Assembly: GCF_964340395.1 (NCBI RefSeq)
Contig: NC_135552.1
Coordinates: forward strand, 503,001-567,000
Direction of reading: 5' to 3'
Source: Glandiceps talaboti
Taxonomy: Eukaryota > Hemichordata > Enteropneusta > Spengelidae
Length of the DNA: 64,000 bases
The position numbers and the translations under genes were made by a program. The notes below the pieces were generated by a model. That model worked only from the letters and a program-made list of their open reading frames with translations. It was not told the DNA's origin and did no database searches. Positions 11,153 to 22,254 of this stretch are shown here, one piece after another; the first letter of the stretch is position 1, and each line of letters starts with the position of its first letter.

Positions 11153-12046
11153 GACCCCTAGCGAAACCAAACAAGTGCACACCATCGTGGGAGAGCATAA
11201 TACCGACAACAGAATAAGTTTTGGAAGCCTTTTACAAAAGAGTACTGTTATCAATTTGTTATAGGGTGTTTTTAAGGCCGGTAAATGATTGCAATTTTAC
11301 TGGAGTTCAGGGACTGAAGTTTCTCGATCACCGACGCTACGCTACGTGACCACTGATTACTAAGAAAGTAGCGACGGAAAACATATAAAATGCTAAATGA
11401 TGTTTCAACTAATAAAATGGCAAATTTGCTTCGCAAAACATCTTCAGTGTGCGAGAGGTTTTTGAAAAACTGCGTAGTCCGATGATTTTATGTTTTGCTT
11501 CTATGGTACATGAGAGTTGATTGTTTACGTACATTTGAATAATGTTTTTGTTGCAATTTTTTCGCCATAGCGTAGGGAGTGTGGTTGATGATACATTTCA
11601 TCAAGTCTAACATTTATAAAACAGCTCCTCTTTAAGTCATGCATGGTAGTAAAGCTAATTTTCTTCGCAAGGACTTCTGAAACTCAGTTATACGAGATTA
11701 CCTTCCGTTCACCCCTAAATCTCCAAGAGTACGTACAGTGCTTGAAAAACATTTAACACTTCACTTCACTTCCGGGTTTATTTCGCGTTCGAATGTTGAC
11801 AAGAGCGCGCGTTTCAGTCTGCGCCAAAAGTTGCGTCGTTGACGTAATTCGAATTTGACACCTCCTACCTTAAGTACAAGCTATCTGTATATAGGTGCAA
11901 AGTCTTTTGGTTTATACATCCTTAAAAAGGCTAAAGGTGGAAGTATAGTGATCGTGTGTACAGCACAGCAAAAAAACATTGAAGAGCTCGAGCATAGACC
12001 ATAGCTGCTTTAATCTCCATTCTTATTTTTATTTTTTTTGTGATAG

Positions 12047-12157
12047 ACATGTTAAACATTGGTCTTTTGTTGGTCGTTATTATGGTGGTTTTGAGTGTTG
12101 CTGGTGTGGCTTTATTTGGCAGTGAACTACCACAACACTTTGGTAACATGGGATCAG
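12047..12157 (+). CDS. CATSPER4: CatSper4 exon: transmembrane S5
   Basis: Acceptor TGATAG before, donor CAG/GTAAAG after; enters with two bases of a split codon and leaves one base. Encodes MLNIGLLLVVIMVVLSVAGV then ALFGSELPQHFGN, an S5 helix and start of the pore turret. Confidence 0.85.
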
Positions 12158-12811
12158 GTAAAGATGATTTTTCGTTTGTACAAGTTATAGATCTATTAAA
12201 ACTTTCCTTTAAACACAAGTTTAGTATAAATGTTGACATTAATTTAGTACATTAACAACTTTACTCTACATGCCTTAATTAAACACTATAACCGTTACAT
12301 TTAATAATATTGTTAATTCAATTCAGACGATACTTTGCATCAGTGTTTATCTTCTGTATAATAAACTAAGCCTTTAGTTGCTAGAAAACATTCAGTGACA
12401 GCCACAAAGGAATGCGTATGTAATAGCATGATGAATGACATTTTAGATTTCTCACATAAGTGAAGATATCAATGATAATTGTACAACCTTGAAATAAAAT
12501 GCAACATTTTGATCTTCCTTCCTTTCCTTCCCTACTACAGCAATGTTTTCTCTATTTATTTGTGTTACACAAGACGGCTGGATGGGGATATTCAATGATT
12601 TCAAGGAAAAGGTGCAACTAAGTTTAAGATTGTTTTAGCTCTCTCAACCTTTTCTTGATTTTTGTCAACAATAACGTGATAGAATCGTATAAACATCCCT
12701 CAGTTCAAATGATCATATTTGTGTATGAATGTCTGTTTGCTTTGTGTTGTTAGTGTACATGATATTATAGTTGTGCGATAATGTGTATGTGTGTGAGCGA
12801 GCGAGCGAGCG

Positions 12812-12895
<84 letters not shown>

Positions 12896-15800
12896 ATCAC
12901 ATTTCAGTAATGATTTTAAAAGAATCAAGAATAAGCTTTCATATTGCAAAGTTTTGGGGTGATTTGAGATACTTTTGATTTTCACAACTAATTGGTGTAA
13001 GTATGATTAAATCATTGCTTCTATGTATTTCTATTTTTTTGCAGAGTGGTGAGGAAGACGTTTTTTTCTCTGTTGTAGGAGGAATATATTTCTTCATTTG
13101 TATCCTTATTGGTGCTTTTGTTTTTGCAAATCTAGTAGTTGCTGTCATGGTAACAAATCTGGTAGGTATGATCTTGAAGCCACTGGCAACGTAACACTTC
13201 AAATTGTGATGAATATTAACACTTTTATACGTTGCAATACAAAATAAATATCAAATCTGTCTCTTCAGTCTTGAAGACATGTATAGCGGCAGTTAACAGA
13301 AAACACTAAGAGAAATAAATATTACAAGACACACATTTTGAAAATTTAAAGGGAAAAAAAGTGACTGAGTCGTCCTTAGTAGAGAGAAGTTTCGGATGCT
13401 GATACCTTGACATTCATTCAGTCAGTTTCATTCATTCAATGGGTATCCTATCACAGTCAGTTTCATTCATTCAATGGGTATCCCATCACAGTCAGTCAGT
13501 TTTATTAATTCAATGGGTATCCCATCACAGTTAGTCAGTTTCATTCATTCAATGGGTATCCCATCACAGTCAGTCAGTTTTATTAATTCAATGGGTAATC
13601 CCATCACAGTCAGTCAGTTTCATTCATTCAATGGGTATCCCATTACAGTCAGTCAGTTTCATTCATTCAATGGGTATACCTTTCCCATGACCACTACACC
13701 TTTTGAATTTCATAGAATTATCTTCTGTATAGTATTGACAATTGACTGGTAGTAGTCATGGTCGGCTTCCTTATAAATGAGATCATGTTATTTCCTAGAA
13801 GCCTAATAGATTTTTATATCAGTATTGTATGTCATCGGCTGACAACTTTTGGTCTGTTGGTGTAAGCATAATAATGAATGGGTTTTACTTTCTATGCATG
13901 TGTTATATAACAACCTGGTGTGGAGGCTTTCCCAGACACCCAACACATTTGTACCCAATATAAAACTCCACCAAAATAATTTTAATGGCTTCATGGAAAA
14001 AATAGGTGAATTCATGTAGTATTATTAGCTTATGTAGGCATTATACTGTATAGACGTATAACATCAGTGCCTTTGTCTGAGTTAGCTGCAATAATTGTAG
14101 TGTTTGCTGTGATTTTGAAGGCTTTTTCTTCTGTTTTTGTGCCTTTTTTCGTTCCGATGTTTAACCTGAAGCGAACGCTACAATTCCTGTAACGTAAACG
14201 CAAATAGACAAACGATTCAGATATAAATCACAAAGTTGTGTGGATTTTTCAGCTAAGTTATGCTTTACCTTCCAAAAAATTGGATATTTCCTAACGCCAA
14301 CATTAATTACAGAGCCTTCAAGACCCAAGAAGTGTTCAGAGGTACCCCAATTCCATCAAAATCGGCAAATGTTTAGCAACACATGCAGCGTTTTGAAATG
14401 GGCAGTTTGACATCTCGCTCACATATTCAATGCGATCTTGTCAAATTGCTTCAGGTTAAACATCGGAACGAAAAAAGGCACAAAAACAGAAGATAAAGCC
14501 TTCAAAATCACAGTACACCACATCCTCCAAAAAGAGAACTACCAAACCACTAAACTATAGTTTCAACAAATAAAGTCTTGAGAATAATCTCCCGATATGG
14601 ATAGAAGAAAATTTTCAAGACAAAAACACGAAACACACCTTAAACACCTTGGTAAATTACAAATAAATCCAAGAGAAAATACAAACGGTGGTTTTCCTCT
14701 AGTAGCCTCTGTTTGTAGATGTCTACAAACAAACATGGGCTGACCAGCTTCTCCAGAGATACAAAGTGTAGCTGACATCGCACTCCACAAACTTGAGTGG
14801 TACATTATTGAAACATACATGGTCCAGGATAAATTTTGGCACCCTTTCTCTTTATAATCCTTGTTGACTACTTGTTAGGAAAGGCATCTGAATCTGGCAC
14901 AGGAGTTGAGACCCACCTCAGGCAGTCAAGAAGATATCCGGCTAAATTTCTGAATGATTTGGATTTCGCCGATGACATCGCTCTCCTTGAGTCATCAATG
15001 CCACGTGCACAGCTGCAGCTGACCCGAACCTCTCAGGCAGCTGCAGACCTTGGTCTCATTATCAGCGCACCCAAAACAGAGTTCATGACTGTCAACTGTC
15101 ATCCACAGCCTCCCCTCCAAGTGTATGGTAATACAATCAACCATGTAAATGACTTCAGATACTTGGGTTCCATGATGGGATCCAGCGACAGCGACCTGAA
15201 GCAAAGGAGAGCTCTTGCTTGGACAGCTTTCTGGAAATTAGAGCATCTCTGGAAAAGTTCCAGCATCCCAATATCAACCAAAATTAAGCTGTTTAATACA
15301 ACTTGTGTCACCATATTGTTGTATGGCTGTGAGTCATGGATAATCTCTAAGGATATGGAGAATAAAATCAACTCCTTTGGCACATCATGTTACCGTATAA
15401 TGTTAAACATCAAGAGGATTGACAAAGTAACAAATGTTACTATCTACAATCTTACGGAGACTGTGCCCCTTGTCAAGAGCCAGGAATCGTCAACTGAAAT
15501 TCCTTGGACATGTACTGCGCATGCCTGATGGGGAGCCTGTCAAGGAGTATGCATTGTATGTCCCAAAACATGGAAAGAGGAAACCTGGAAGGCAAAGAAC
15601 CCTGTTCTCAAAATACATCCACTGTCTTCTGGGAGATGCAGATGGCATGCTGAATCATGGTCAACTGTCAAAAATGGCTCAAAACCGTTGTGGCTGGAGG
15701 AAACTTATGGCCGACTGCTGCGCAGCCGAACGATGATGACATGGATAAAATATCACTTTGGACACATTTCAGAGATGAATTATTCGTGCTATGCCATGGC

Positions 15801-18800
15801 ACACAAAGTGAACTCAATATTCTGAGTGAAAAGATAAATGAAATGCACCCAACATTAAAATTTTTGTTGGTCAGCTCAGAAACGGAAGTGGTATGCCTTG
15901 ATTTGGTGATTTACAAAGGTCATAGGTTCAAACAAACCAAACGCTTGGATATCAAGACGCACGGTACCAAACTAGTCTAGTTCCTATACAGTATCGATCG
16001 TAACGATTTATATAATGTGTGGTTATAGAAACCACATTCTGGTCATCCAGATTACACCAAACTGACTGACACTTTTCAGTACCTCCACAGACAATCATGT
16101 CACCCAAATTCGGTCTTTAATGGTTTTTTATTAAAGGGGAAACAATGAGGTATGAACATGCAGTAACAAAGAAGATTTCCAAAACAAATTTTGAAATTCT
16201 AAATTGACACAAAGAGGATACAACAAATCAGAAGTGATTCGCTCGTTACATGTAGGTCCGTTATGAGAATAGGGAGACTTATCTCCAAAATCGGACACCA
16301 ACTCTACAGATTCCTCTAGTCTTCAAAACAACATATATAGTTCCACCATCAAAGCGTCTAAACTAAAAGATGCATTAACAAAACGTTGGGAACTGCTAGA
16401 AAATAATGTAACCTTGAACCAACTCTACCCGACCAAAACAATCATAGCACAGACAAGAGCGAAACAAAAATCTTAAAGACATACTTGTCACAACTTAAAT
16501 GAAGTCCTCTGAAGCAAGGCTGAAAATAGCCTTGCTGATCATAATGTGATTGAAATACTATGATTCGAATGTGATAACTGGGCGGCTTCAATAAAACTTA
16601 ACACCATTTTTAAAACTATTCCGCTTTAGAATCTCATGTCATGTGTAAAGGCATAGATGTCACCAGTATGTGCGTCATCAAAATGTTTTATTTTTTTTCC
16701 TTTGATGTCTCTCGATGTATCCATGATAGGACAAAGCAATGAAAGAGGTGAAAGAGGAGAAAAAGATGCAGGAAGACACGTTGGCCACAAAACCCTCCGG
16801 AGATGAGGGCGGTGAGACAATTACAACATAATCCAGTTACTAACCAAAACAGAGCATCGTCTAACTCAACAAAATATTGACTAGCCAATGCTACATTTTA
16901 TTTCTATATTTTCTTTGGCTGATCTTGTTGACCCACACCTTGAGAATTGCTTAAAATGCAATTGTAAAGTTAAAGATTTGTTAGGCAGACGATAAAATGT
17001 AGCAAGTTTTATTTCTTTTTTTTACCAAACTTCTGTTTCAAGTTAAATATCTTACGTTGTATAAGTTGCAATATTACAATGCGAACCTCTACATATCTCT
17101 CCACCTGAACTAAATTATCTTTGCGCGCTGTTTTCTGGCACACCTTTTTATTTATTTTACACTATATTTTCAAACATTTTCACTGAAAACAGGACCTCAT
17201 CCCTATACATGTGAGTGCCGTGAGTGTAATCCAACAAACAGATGAAACAGATAAGCGAGAATATTTTTTTTATAATTTTAATGTGACACAGTACTTAATC
17301 GACATCAATCCGTAAGAATGATTCATTAATTTTTTTCAAAATATCAAAGTACTTATTGTATATTTGTATAAAAAACTACTATACAACATTTTCTAAAACT
17401 CGCACATGCCAACAAATGAATATTTTTTCTCTTTTTCTTTCATGTTCTTTTCAGAGAGTAGTCAGGACAAAGACATTCCCATAATAAGTGTTGGTGACGT
17501 CATTAAATCTGTTGAGCTATCGATGCAAAAGCCTCTCCACTTCGGAGTGAGTTTTACGTAAAATGTTTACGTATTTAAAATGTTTCAAAGGTTAAAATGG
17601 CATAAGCGAATTTATAAGCTTTTTACTCGAGTGAAATACGCAAGTCAATATATTCTAGTATAATGTTAATGTCCATGCATGCCTTCTCTGACATTACATT
17701 TTATGTTCTGGCATTGTTAGAACTATTGGTTGCATATATATATGGTTGCATTGCATATCTATAGGGACTTCCTGTATATGTTTTGATACGTATAATAAAT
17801 TGTGTCATGGGATCGTTCATAAGTTATATCCTAATACCAGGACTGAGTTCAGTCAATTGCAAGTGTTGGTTAAGTAAACATCAGTAAGTAGAATACTTTG
17901 AGTATCTTTTAATATGCAGACAAAATTTATATCCTAAAAAACATTTAAAATCAGCTTGTGCCTCTTTAATCTTTTCAATTTTGCAGAATGGTATGTGTGC
18001 TGCCATTGATGCTATGTATGCTGCCATTGATTGCATTAGAATGGTATGTGTGCTGCCATTGAAGCCATGTGTGCTGCAATTGCCGATATGTGTGCTGCCA
18101 TTGAAGCTATGTGTGCTGCAATTGATGCTATGTGTGCTGCCATTGATTACATTAGAATGCTATGTCTGCTGCAATTGACACTGTGTACGGCCATTGACAC
18201 TATGTATACTGCCATTGATGCTATGTGTACTGTCATTGATTGCATAGAATGCTGTGTACTGGCATTGACGCTATGTGTGCTGCCATTGATCTGCCATTGA
18301 CGCTATGTGTGCTGCCATTGATGCTATGTGTACTGCCATTGATTGCATTAGAATGCTATGTGTACTGCCATTGACGCTATGTGTGCTGCCATTGATGCTA
18401 TGTGTGCTGCCATTGACGCTATGTGTACTGCCATTGATTGCATTCGAATGCTATGTATGCTGCCATTGATTGCATTAGAATGGTATGTGTGCTGCCATTG
18501 AAGCCATGTGTGCTGCAATTGCTGATATGTGTGCTGCCATTGAAGCTATGTGTGCTGCAATTGATGCTATGTGTGCTGCCATTGATTACATTAGAATGCT
18601 ATGTCTGCTGCCATTGACACTGTGTACGGCCATTGACACTATGTATACTGCCATTGATGCTATGTGTACTGTCATTGATTGCATAGAATGCTGTGTACTG
18701 GCATTGACGCTATGTGTGCTGCCATTGTGGCATTGATGCTATGTGTACTGCCATTGAGTGCATTCGAATGCTATGTGTGCTGTCATTGACGCTATGTGTG

Positions 18801-21166
18801 CTGTCATTGACGCTATGTGTGCTGCCATTGATGCTATGTGTGCTGCCATTGATGCTATGTGTACTGCCATTGATTGCATTAGAATGCTATGTGTACTGCC
18901 ATTGATTGCATTAGAATGCTGTGTACTGCCATTGACGCTATGTGTGCTGCCATTGATGCTATGTGTGCTGCCATTGACGCTATGTTTACTGCCATTGATT
19001 GCATTCGAATGCTATGTGTACTGCCATTGATGCTGTGTGTGCTGCCATTGATGCTATGTGTACTGCCATTGATTGCATTAGAATGCTATGTCTGTTGCCA
19101 TTGATTGCATTAGAATGCTATGTGTGCTGCCATTGATTGCATTAGAATGCTATGTGTGCTGCCACTGCCAATGACACTGTATGCTGCCATTCATTGCTAT
19201 GTGTGTTGCATGCCATTGATTGCATTATAACAGTTGATACTAATAAATGTAATCATTTTCGTTGTTTTCGTTTCTATTTTCGCTTTTGCTTTGTTTTCTC
19301 AAAATTAATAATTTCTTTGTCCAGAAAGGAAAGTAATTTTTCCATCAGTTCGTTTTATTAGCCCCCACCAGGTGACGGCTTAGATTGTGCTCCGTCCGTG
19401 CATCCACAGCCATTTCTTGGACATTCAATGACCAATTGCTTTCAAACTTAGTAAATGGATAACGAAATATGACTTAAATATGCAGGTCACTTTGTTTTGG
19501 GATATGATGCAATTTAGCTAACTTAGAGCCATTTTGGGGTCAACAAATGTGATTTTTGGTCAAAAACTTAAACTCCAAAACTACTGGGCAGATTGGCCTG
19601 AAATTTGGTGGGAATGGGCATGTTAATTTAGATTTGTTTATTACATGATGATTCCATTAGTGATATGCAAATTAGGGCTAAAAATGTGTCTTATTTTATA
19701 GAACAAAGACTAAACACCATCAGTATCAGAGAGGGATTTTACAGGTGAACCCAGGGTACGGTCATGTGACAACCATCCCCCTGAGTAGCGCGTGCAAACC
19801 CCTGAGAGCGTACACAATACATGATATTGTATGGAGAGACGCACAATGCATCTTGGAACCGGCAACAGGTCTATTACTGTAATACCAATATATGACGATT
19901 CAAATGAGTTTGTACAGCTTGTACAAAAAATGTCGATGAAATTTCCTTCAGCAATAATTTTCTCTGTTTTTGTCTGTTTTTCTGTTTCTCTCGCAACCTG
20001 ACCGTGTCTCCCTCATCATCGTCATCGTCGCCATCATCATTGTCACCATCTTTTAGGATCTTAACAAACTGACCCATGAAAAACTAGAAAACTTCTTGTT
20101 AGCAATAACAGCAATAGAAGAGAACATCACACACTACAAGAAAATGAGGGTTGAACTTGATGAGGTAGGAAATGCATGGTTATGGCCGCAGTTTATTCGA
20201 TCAACTGAGAAAATACACATGGCAATGATATTCCTATTAATGTTCAATTTCTTAATTCAGAAGATAGCTTTCAGTTTGATGTCACTTTTTATCATAATAA
20301 TTGTGGTAATAAACAGGATGTGGACTAATGGAAACTACATGTCAAGTGTTTCTTACTAATTACTTTTACTGAGTAAGAAGACAACCTACTAGCTTTAGCT
20401 TTTGATCAACTTGTTTGGACCAAAAACAACTTCTGTAATAAATGTGTTGATATTATCTCACTGAACAGCATCAGAAGTATGACTTCTTACCATGTACAAT
20501 TGTTGAGTTCTCAATCTTTGATTTGGGGGTTTCTTGAAAATTTTCTAGGCACGCCTAGTTTTTTTTTAACAAGCCGTCACTTTGATTACATTTCATTCAG
20601 ATTTTCAATGTGATTTGGGAGCTCAACTTAAAGGCTTTTGAAGATGATAACTTCGATTCTGATGATGATGATTGGTTTGAGTCTAGACCATCAACAGCGG
20701 CTGGCACCACACCACTGCCTCCAAAATCACCGAGTGCGATTGATAACATAGGAGTAAGTAACTACAGATTAGCATTTCAAAAGAAGTCATTCCCTGATTA
20801 AGCACAAGATGTGAATATTATTTAGTCAAACAGTTAAAAAGGGGTTAAGAGTTCCAAGGCCATATATCGTAAAAGTTGCATGATCAGTGTTTAAATCAGT
20901 GTTTTATTTTTTCCTCACAGAGACGTGGTGATATACTTTCAAACTTGCTGTCATTGGAGAAAGACAAGGGGATAACATCAACCGGTGTATCTTATATGGG
21001 AAATGTCATTCAACAAAGTGCCCTTCTCATTGATCAGAGTAGGTTTGGTCCTATGCCAAGTAGACGTCCTAGTTTTATCAATCGAGCCAGAGTTGCCATG
21101 AAAGGGAACCAGGAAAAGAAGATGTCAAAAGTAACACCACCACCATCACCATTGCCGGCATCATGA
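12047..21166 (+). CDS. CATSPER4: CatSper4-like sperm calcium channel subunit (3' eight exons)
   Basis: One of four pore-forming alpha subunits (CatSper1-4) of the flagellar, voltage- and pH-gated Ca2+ channel of sperm. Eight exons with consensus splice sites and consistent phases: 12047-12157 (S5), 12541-12611 (pore), 13045-13161 (S6), 16730-16811, 17455-17546, 20057-20164, 20601-20753, 20921-21166 (stop TGA). The product, about 325 residues, has the pore signature TQDGW, hydrophobic S5 and S6, a charged post-S6 helix, an AIEENITHYKKMRVELDE coiled-coil-like segment and a RRGDILSNLLSLEKD tail. The last two resemble the CatSper4 C-terminus, which distinguishes it from CatSper1-3. S1-S4 exons are not visible in the 12 kb to the left, which is transposon relics. 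Either a very long intron lies there or the copy is 5'-truncated. CatSper4 identity rests on remembered family features. Confidence 0.85.
12541..12611 (+). CDS. CATSPER4: CatSper4 exon: pore helix and selectivity filter
   Basis: Strong pyrimidine tract and CTACAG acceptor. Encodes AMFSLFICVTQDGWMGIFND then FKEK. T-x-D-x-W is the CatSper selectivity filter, whose Asp ring binds Ca2+. The donor (AAG/GTGCAA) is weak, but it keeps the frame into the S6 exon. Confidence 0.85.
12793..12892. repeat. (GAGC)n(GA)n microsatellite
   Basis: A short GAGC run followed by more than 35 GA units in the intron between pore and S6 exons. Confidence 0.95.
13045..13161 (+). CDS. CATSPER4: CatSper4 exon: transmembrane S6
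   Basis: TTTTTTTGCAG acceptor, CTG/GTAGGT donor, phase 0 both sides, 39 codons. Encodes SGEEDVFFSVVGGIYFFICI then LIGAFVFANLVVAVMVTNL, matching the S6 pattern IGAF...NL.V.V.TNL of CatSper channels. Confidence 0.9.
13406..13682. repeat. 39-bp minisatellite in CatSper4 intron
   Basis: About seven units built on CATTCATTCAATGGGTATCC and CATCACAGTCAGTCAGTTT. Unit variants alternate CATTCATTC and TATTAATTC. Confidence 0.9.
14111..14513. mobile_element. MITE with ~65-bp inverted ends
   Basis: TGTGATTTTGAAGGCTTTTT at 14111 and its neighbour sequence to 14178 are mirrored at 14449-14513 with very few mismatches. The unit is about 400 bp and non-coding. No clear target duplication was found. Confidence 0.75.
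14826..15736 (+). pseudogene. Non-LTR retrotransposon RT relic
   Basis: C-terminal half of a LINE reverse transcriptase, sense with CatSper4 and inside its intron. Visible: LAPFLFIILVDYLL, the catalytic DFADDIALLESS, APKTEFMTVNC, FRYLGSMMGSSDSDLKQRRA, LLYGCESWIISKDMENKIN, then after a frameshift near 15480 RQLKFLGHVLRMPDGEPVKE and RCGWRKLMADCCAAE with a stop at 15736. The clade is uncertain; the downstream domain resembles families common in cnidarians and lancelets. It is 5'-truncated and frameshifted. Confidence 0.8.
15741..16480 (+). pseudogene. Penelope-like element RT relic
   Basis: Starts directly after the LINE stop. The text LWTHFRDELFVLCHGTQSEL, EKINEMHPTLKFLLV and VVCLDLVIYKGHRFKQTKRL matches the Penelope RT core, but the catalytic YIDD has become FRDE, so it is dead. 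Further downstream in shifted frames: YLHRQSCHPNSVFNGFLLKG, IPLVFKTTYIVPP and LNQLYPTKTIIAQTRAK, also typical of this group. The GIY-YIG endonuclease is not seen. Confidence 0.75.
16730..17546 (+). CDS. CATSPER4: CatSper4 exons 4-5: cytoplasmic linker
   Basis: Exon 16730-16811 encodes the Lys/Glu-rich DKAMKEVKEEKKMQED helix directly after S6 and ends with one base of a split Glu codon. Exon 17455-17546 completes it and encodes DKDIPIISVGDVIKSVELSM, ending phase 0 at GGA/GTGAGT. The intron before them (13162-16729) contains a minisatellite, a MITE, a LINE relic and a Penelope-like relic. Confidence 0.75.
17987..19235 (+). repeat. 21-bp minisatellite (MCAAIDA-type)
   Basis: About 55-60 copies of ATGTGTGCTGCCATTGATGC(T) with variants, in the intron between 17546 and 20057. 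Because 21 is divisible by three, long stretches stay open and read MCAAIDA or LCVLPL depending on frame. A higher-order unit of about 440 bp is duplicated (18046-18290 and 18485-18730 nearly identical). A good acceptor-like TTTTCAATTTTGCAG lies just before it. Confidence 0.9.
19365..19690 (+). repeat. Partial R-family copy
   Basis: Contains GCAGATTGGCCTGAAATTTG, GTGGGAATG and ATGATTCCATTAGTGATATG, the R signatures, plus a leader (GGACATTCAATGACCAATTG) shared with 23870-23990. Lies in the last large CatSper4 intron. Confidence 0.7.
20057..21166 (+). CDS. CATSPER4: CatSper4 exons 6-8: coiled coil and tail
   Basis: Exon 20057-20164 (36 codons, phase 0) encodes DLNKLTHEKLENFLLAITAI then EENITHYKKMRVELDE. 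Exon 20601-20753 (51 codons) adds an acidic DDNFDSDDDDWFE run. Exon 20921-21166 encodes RRGDILSNLLSLEKDKGITS and a basic, Pro-rich end before TGA. All acceptors follow pyrimidine tracts and all donors are GTAAG- or GTAGG-like. Confidence 0.85.
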
Positions 21167-21720
21167 ACTCCATTTATTTCATGAAGATTGTACATCATTT
21201 TATATAATTTAATGTCAAATCAACTACCATGTTGATACGTGACTGCACATTTCGTACTTTAAGCTTCAAAATGATGCTACATCTCAGAGAAATTAATTTG
21301 AGACAGATTATAGGTGTTTTCCAAGTCCAATTAAGAACATGACACCCTATTTTATCCTTTTTTCTTTGTTGAAGCCTGAATCTGTTTACAAAATTCTGAC
21401 ATAGATTTTAGAATTTTCTGTGCCCGCTAACATTTACAGTCACATTTTCAACAATATTGTTATTCCAAAGTTGCATTAAGAAAGATCTACTATCACTGAC
21501 TACTTTTGTTGAGTCGTAATCATACACGCACGTATACATTTGTTTCACAAACATTGAAATTGAAACAACAAGAACCTATAAATTTTAAATTTCACAAAAT
21601 ACCATCTTTGCTAATTCATTGCTAGGAGCAATTTTGATATCTCCATGAAATGCTAACCATGATATCCAGTGTATTCTAGATCCATATGTATGTGCTATGT
21701 GTACATAGTGTAATGCATCA
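21167..21720 (+). other. CatSper4 3' flank/UTR
   Basis: Sequence after the stop with no coding potential and no AATAAA before the Helitron relic; the first AATAAA is at about 21969 within that relic. Confidence 0.4.
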
Positions 21721-21721
21721 G

Positions 21722-22193
21722 TAAATCACAACGAGGAATGAGTGCTTTACAAGATCAAGCATGTAAAGAGGCTTGACAAGGCAATATGGATATTAGAAAA
21801 CAGGTATGTCATATTGGCAACAAATTCTTAAACAGTGTTGAAATCAGTGCACATGAGGCAGCATATTTAGTTCTTCAAATGCCATTGACACATGCTACCA
21901 GGGAAGTGATATTTATCAATTCATCACCACCAAATGGAAGGACAGTAGACAAGTACTAGAAAAGATGGCAATAAATTCTACAGATATTGAGTCTGGCAAT
22001 ACTATAAAACAATATTCAAACAGACCCACATGCTTAGAACATTGATGTCTTGCAGATTATGCGTCAAAGCTAGATATTAAAGGTAAATCAAACACATCTA
22101 CAGATGATGGCCAAAATGATGATGATCTACAGACAAACTCTGACAGTAACAAGACAAACAACAATTCTACTGATAACTCTGAAACGTCTTGAT
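21722..22193 (+). pseudogene. Helitron helicase-protein relic
   Basis: Reads RGMSALQDQACKEA, a stop, QGNMDIRKQVCHIGNKFLNS, VEISAHEAAYLVLQMPLTHA, TREVIFINSSPPNGRT, then after shifts DIESGNTIKQYSNRPTC and DYASKLDIKGKSNTSTDD. This is the region between the Rep and PIF1-like helicase domains of Helitron proteins in invertebrates. It has two or more stops and frameshifts and lies 560 bp past the CatSper4 stop. Confidence 0.7.
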
Positions 22194-22254
22194 ATTTCAC
22201 TTACAAATGGTAAAATCAAGGAACGCATTTAATATTAGTTATTCGATATTTAAA

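Larger units (their letters stand above)
9561..11869. mobile_element. TTAA-flanked DNA element (non-autonomous)
   Basis: TTAA at 9557-9560 and 11870-11873 flanks a 2.3 kb unit whose ends are inverted: GGGGGGAGGTGTCAAATTC on the left, GGTAGGAGGTGTCAAATTC on the right (17 of 19). TTAA target duplication is used by piggyBac and Kolobok transposons. The GG start is unlike the CCC of piggyBac. The interior holds a 180-bp tandem array and C-rich tracts and no recognisable transposase. Confidence 0.7.

Noticed and set aside
12700-12985. Ser-Leu or Arg-Glu repeat ORFs
   Set aside because: Translations of the GA microsatellite in a CatSper4 intron.
14563-14820. 85-codon - strand ORF, Cys-rich
   Set aside because: Lies directly upstream of and antisense to the LINE relic with no recognisable pattern.
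22053-22193. Acceptor-preceded Asp/Ser/Asn-rich stretch that could be an alternative last exon of CatSper4
   Set aside because: Together with the sequence before it, it reads as a Helitron protein (IKQYSNRPTC then DYASKLDIKG), so it is a transposon relic.
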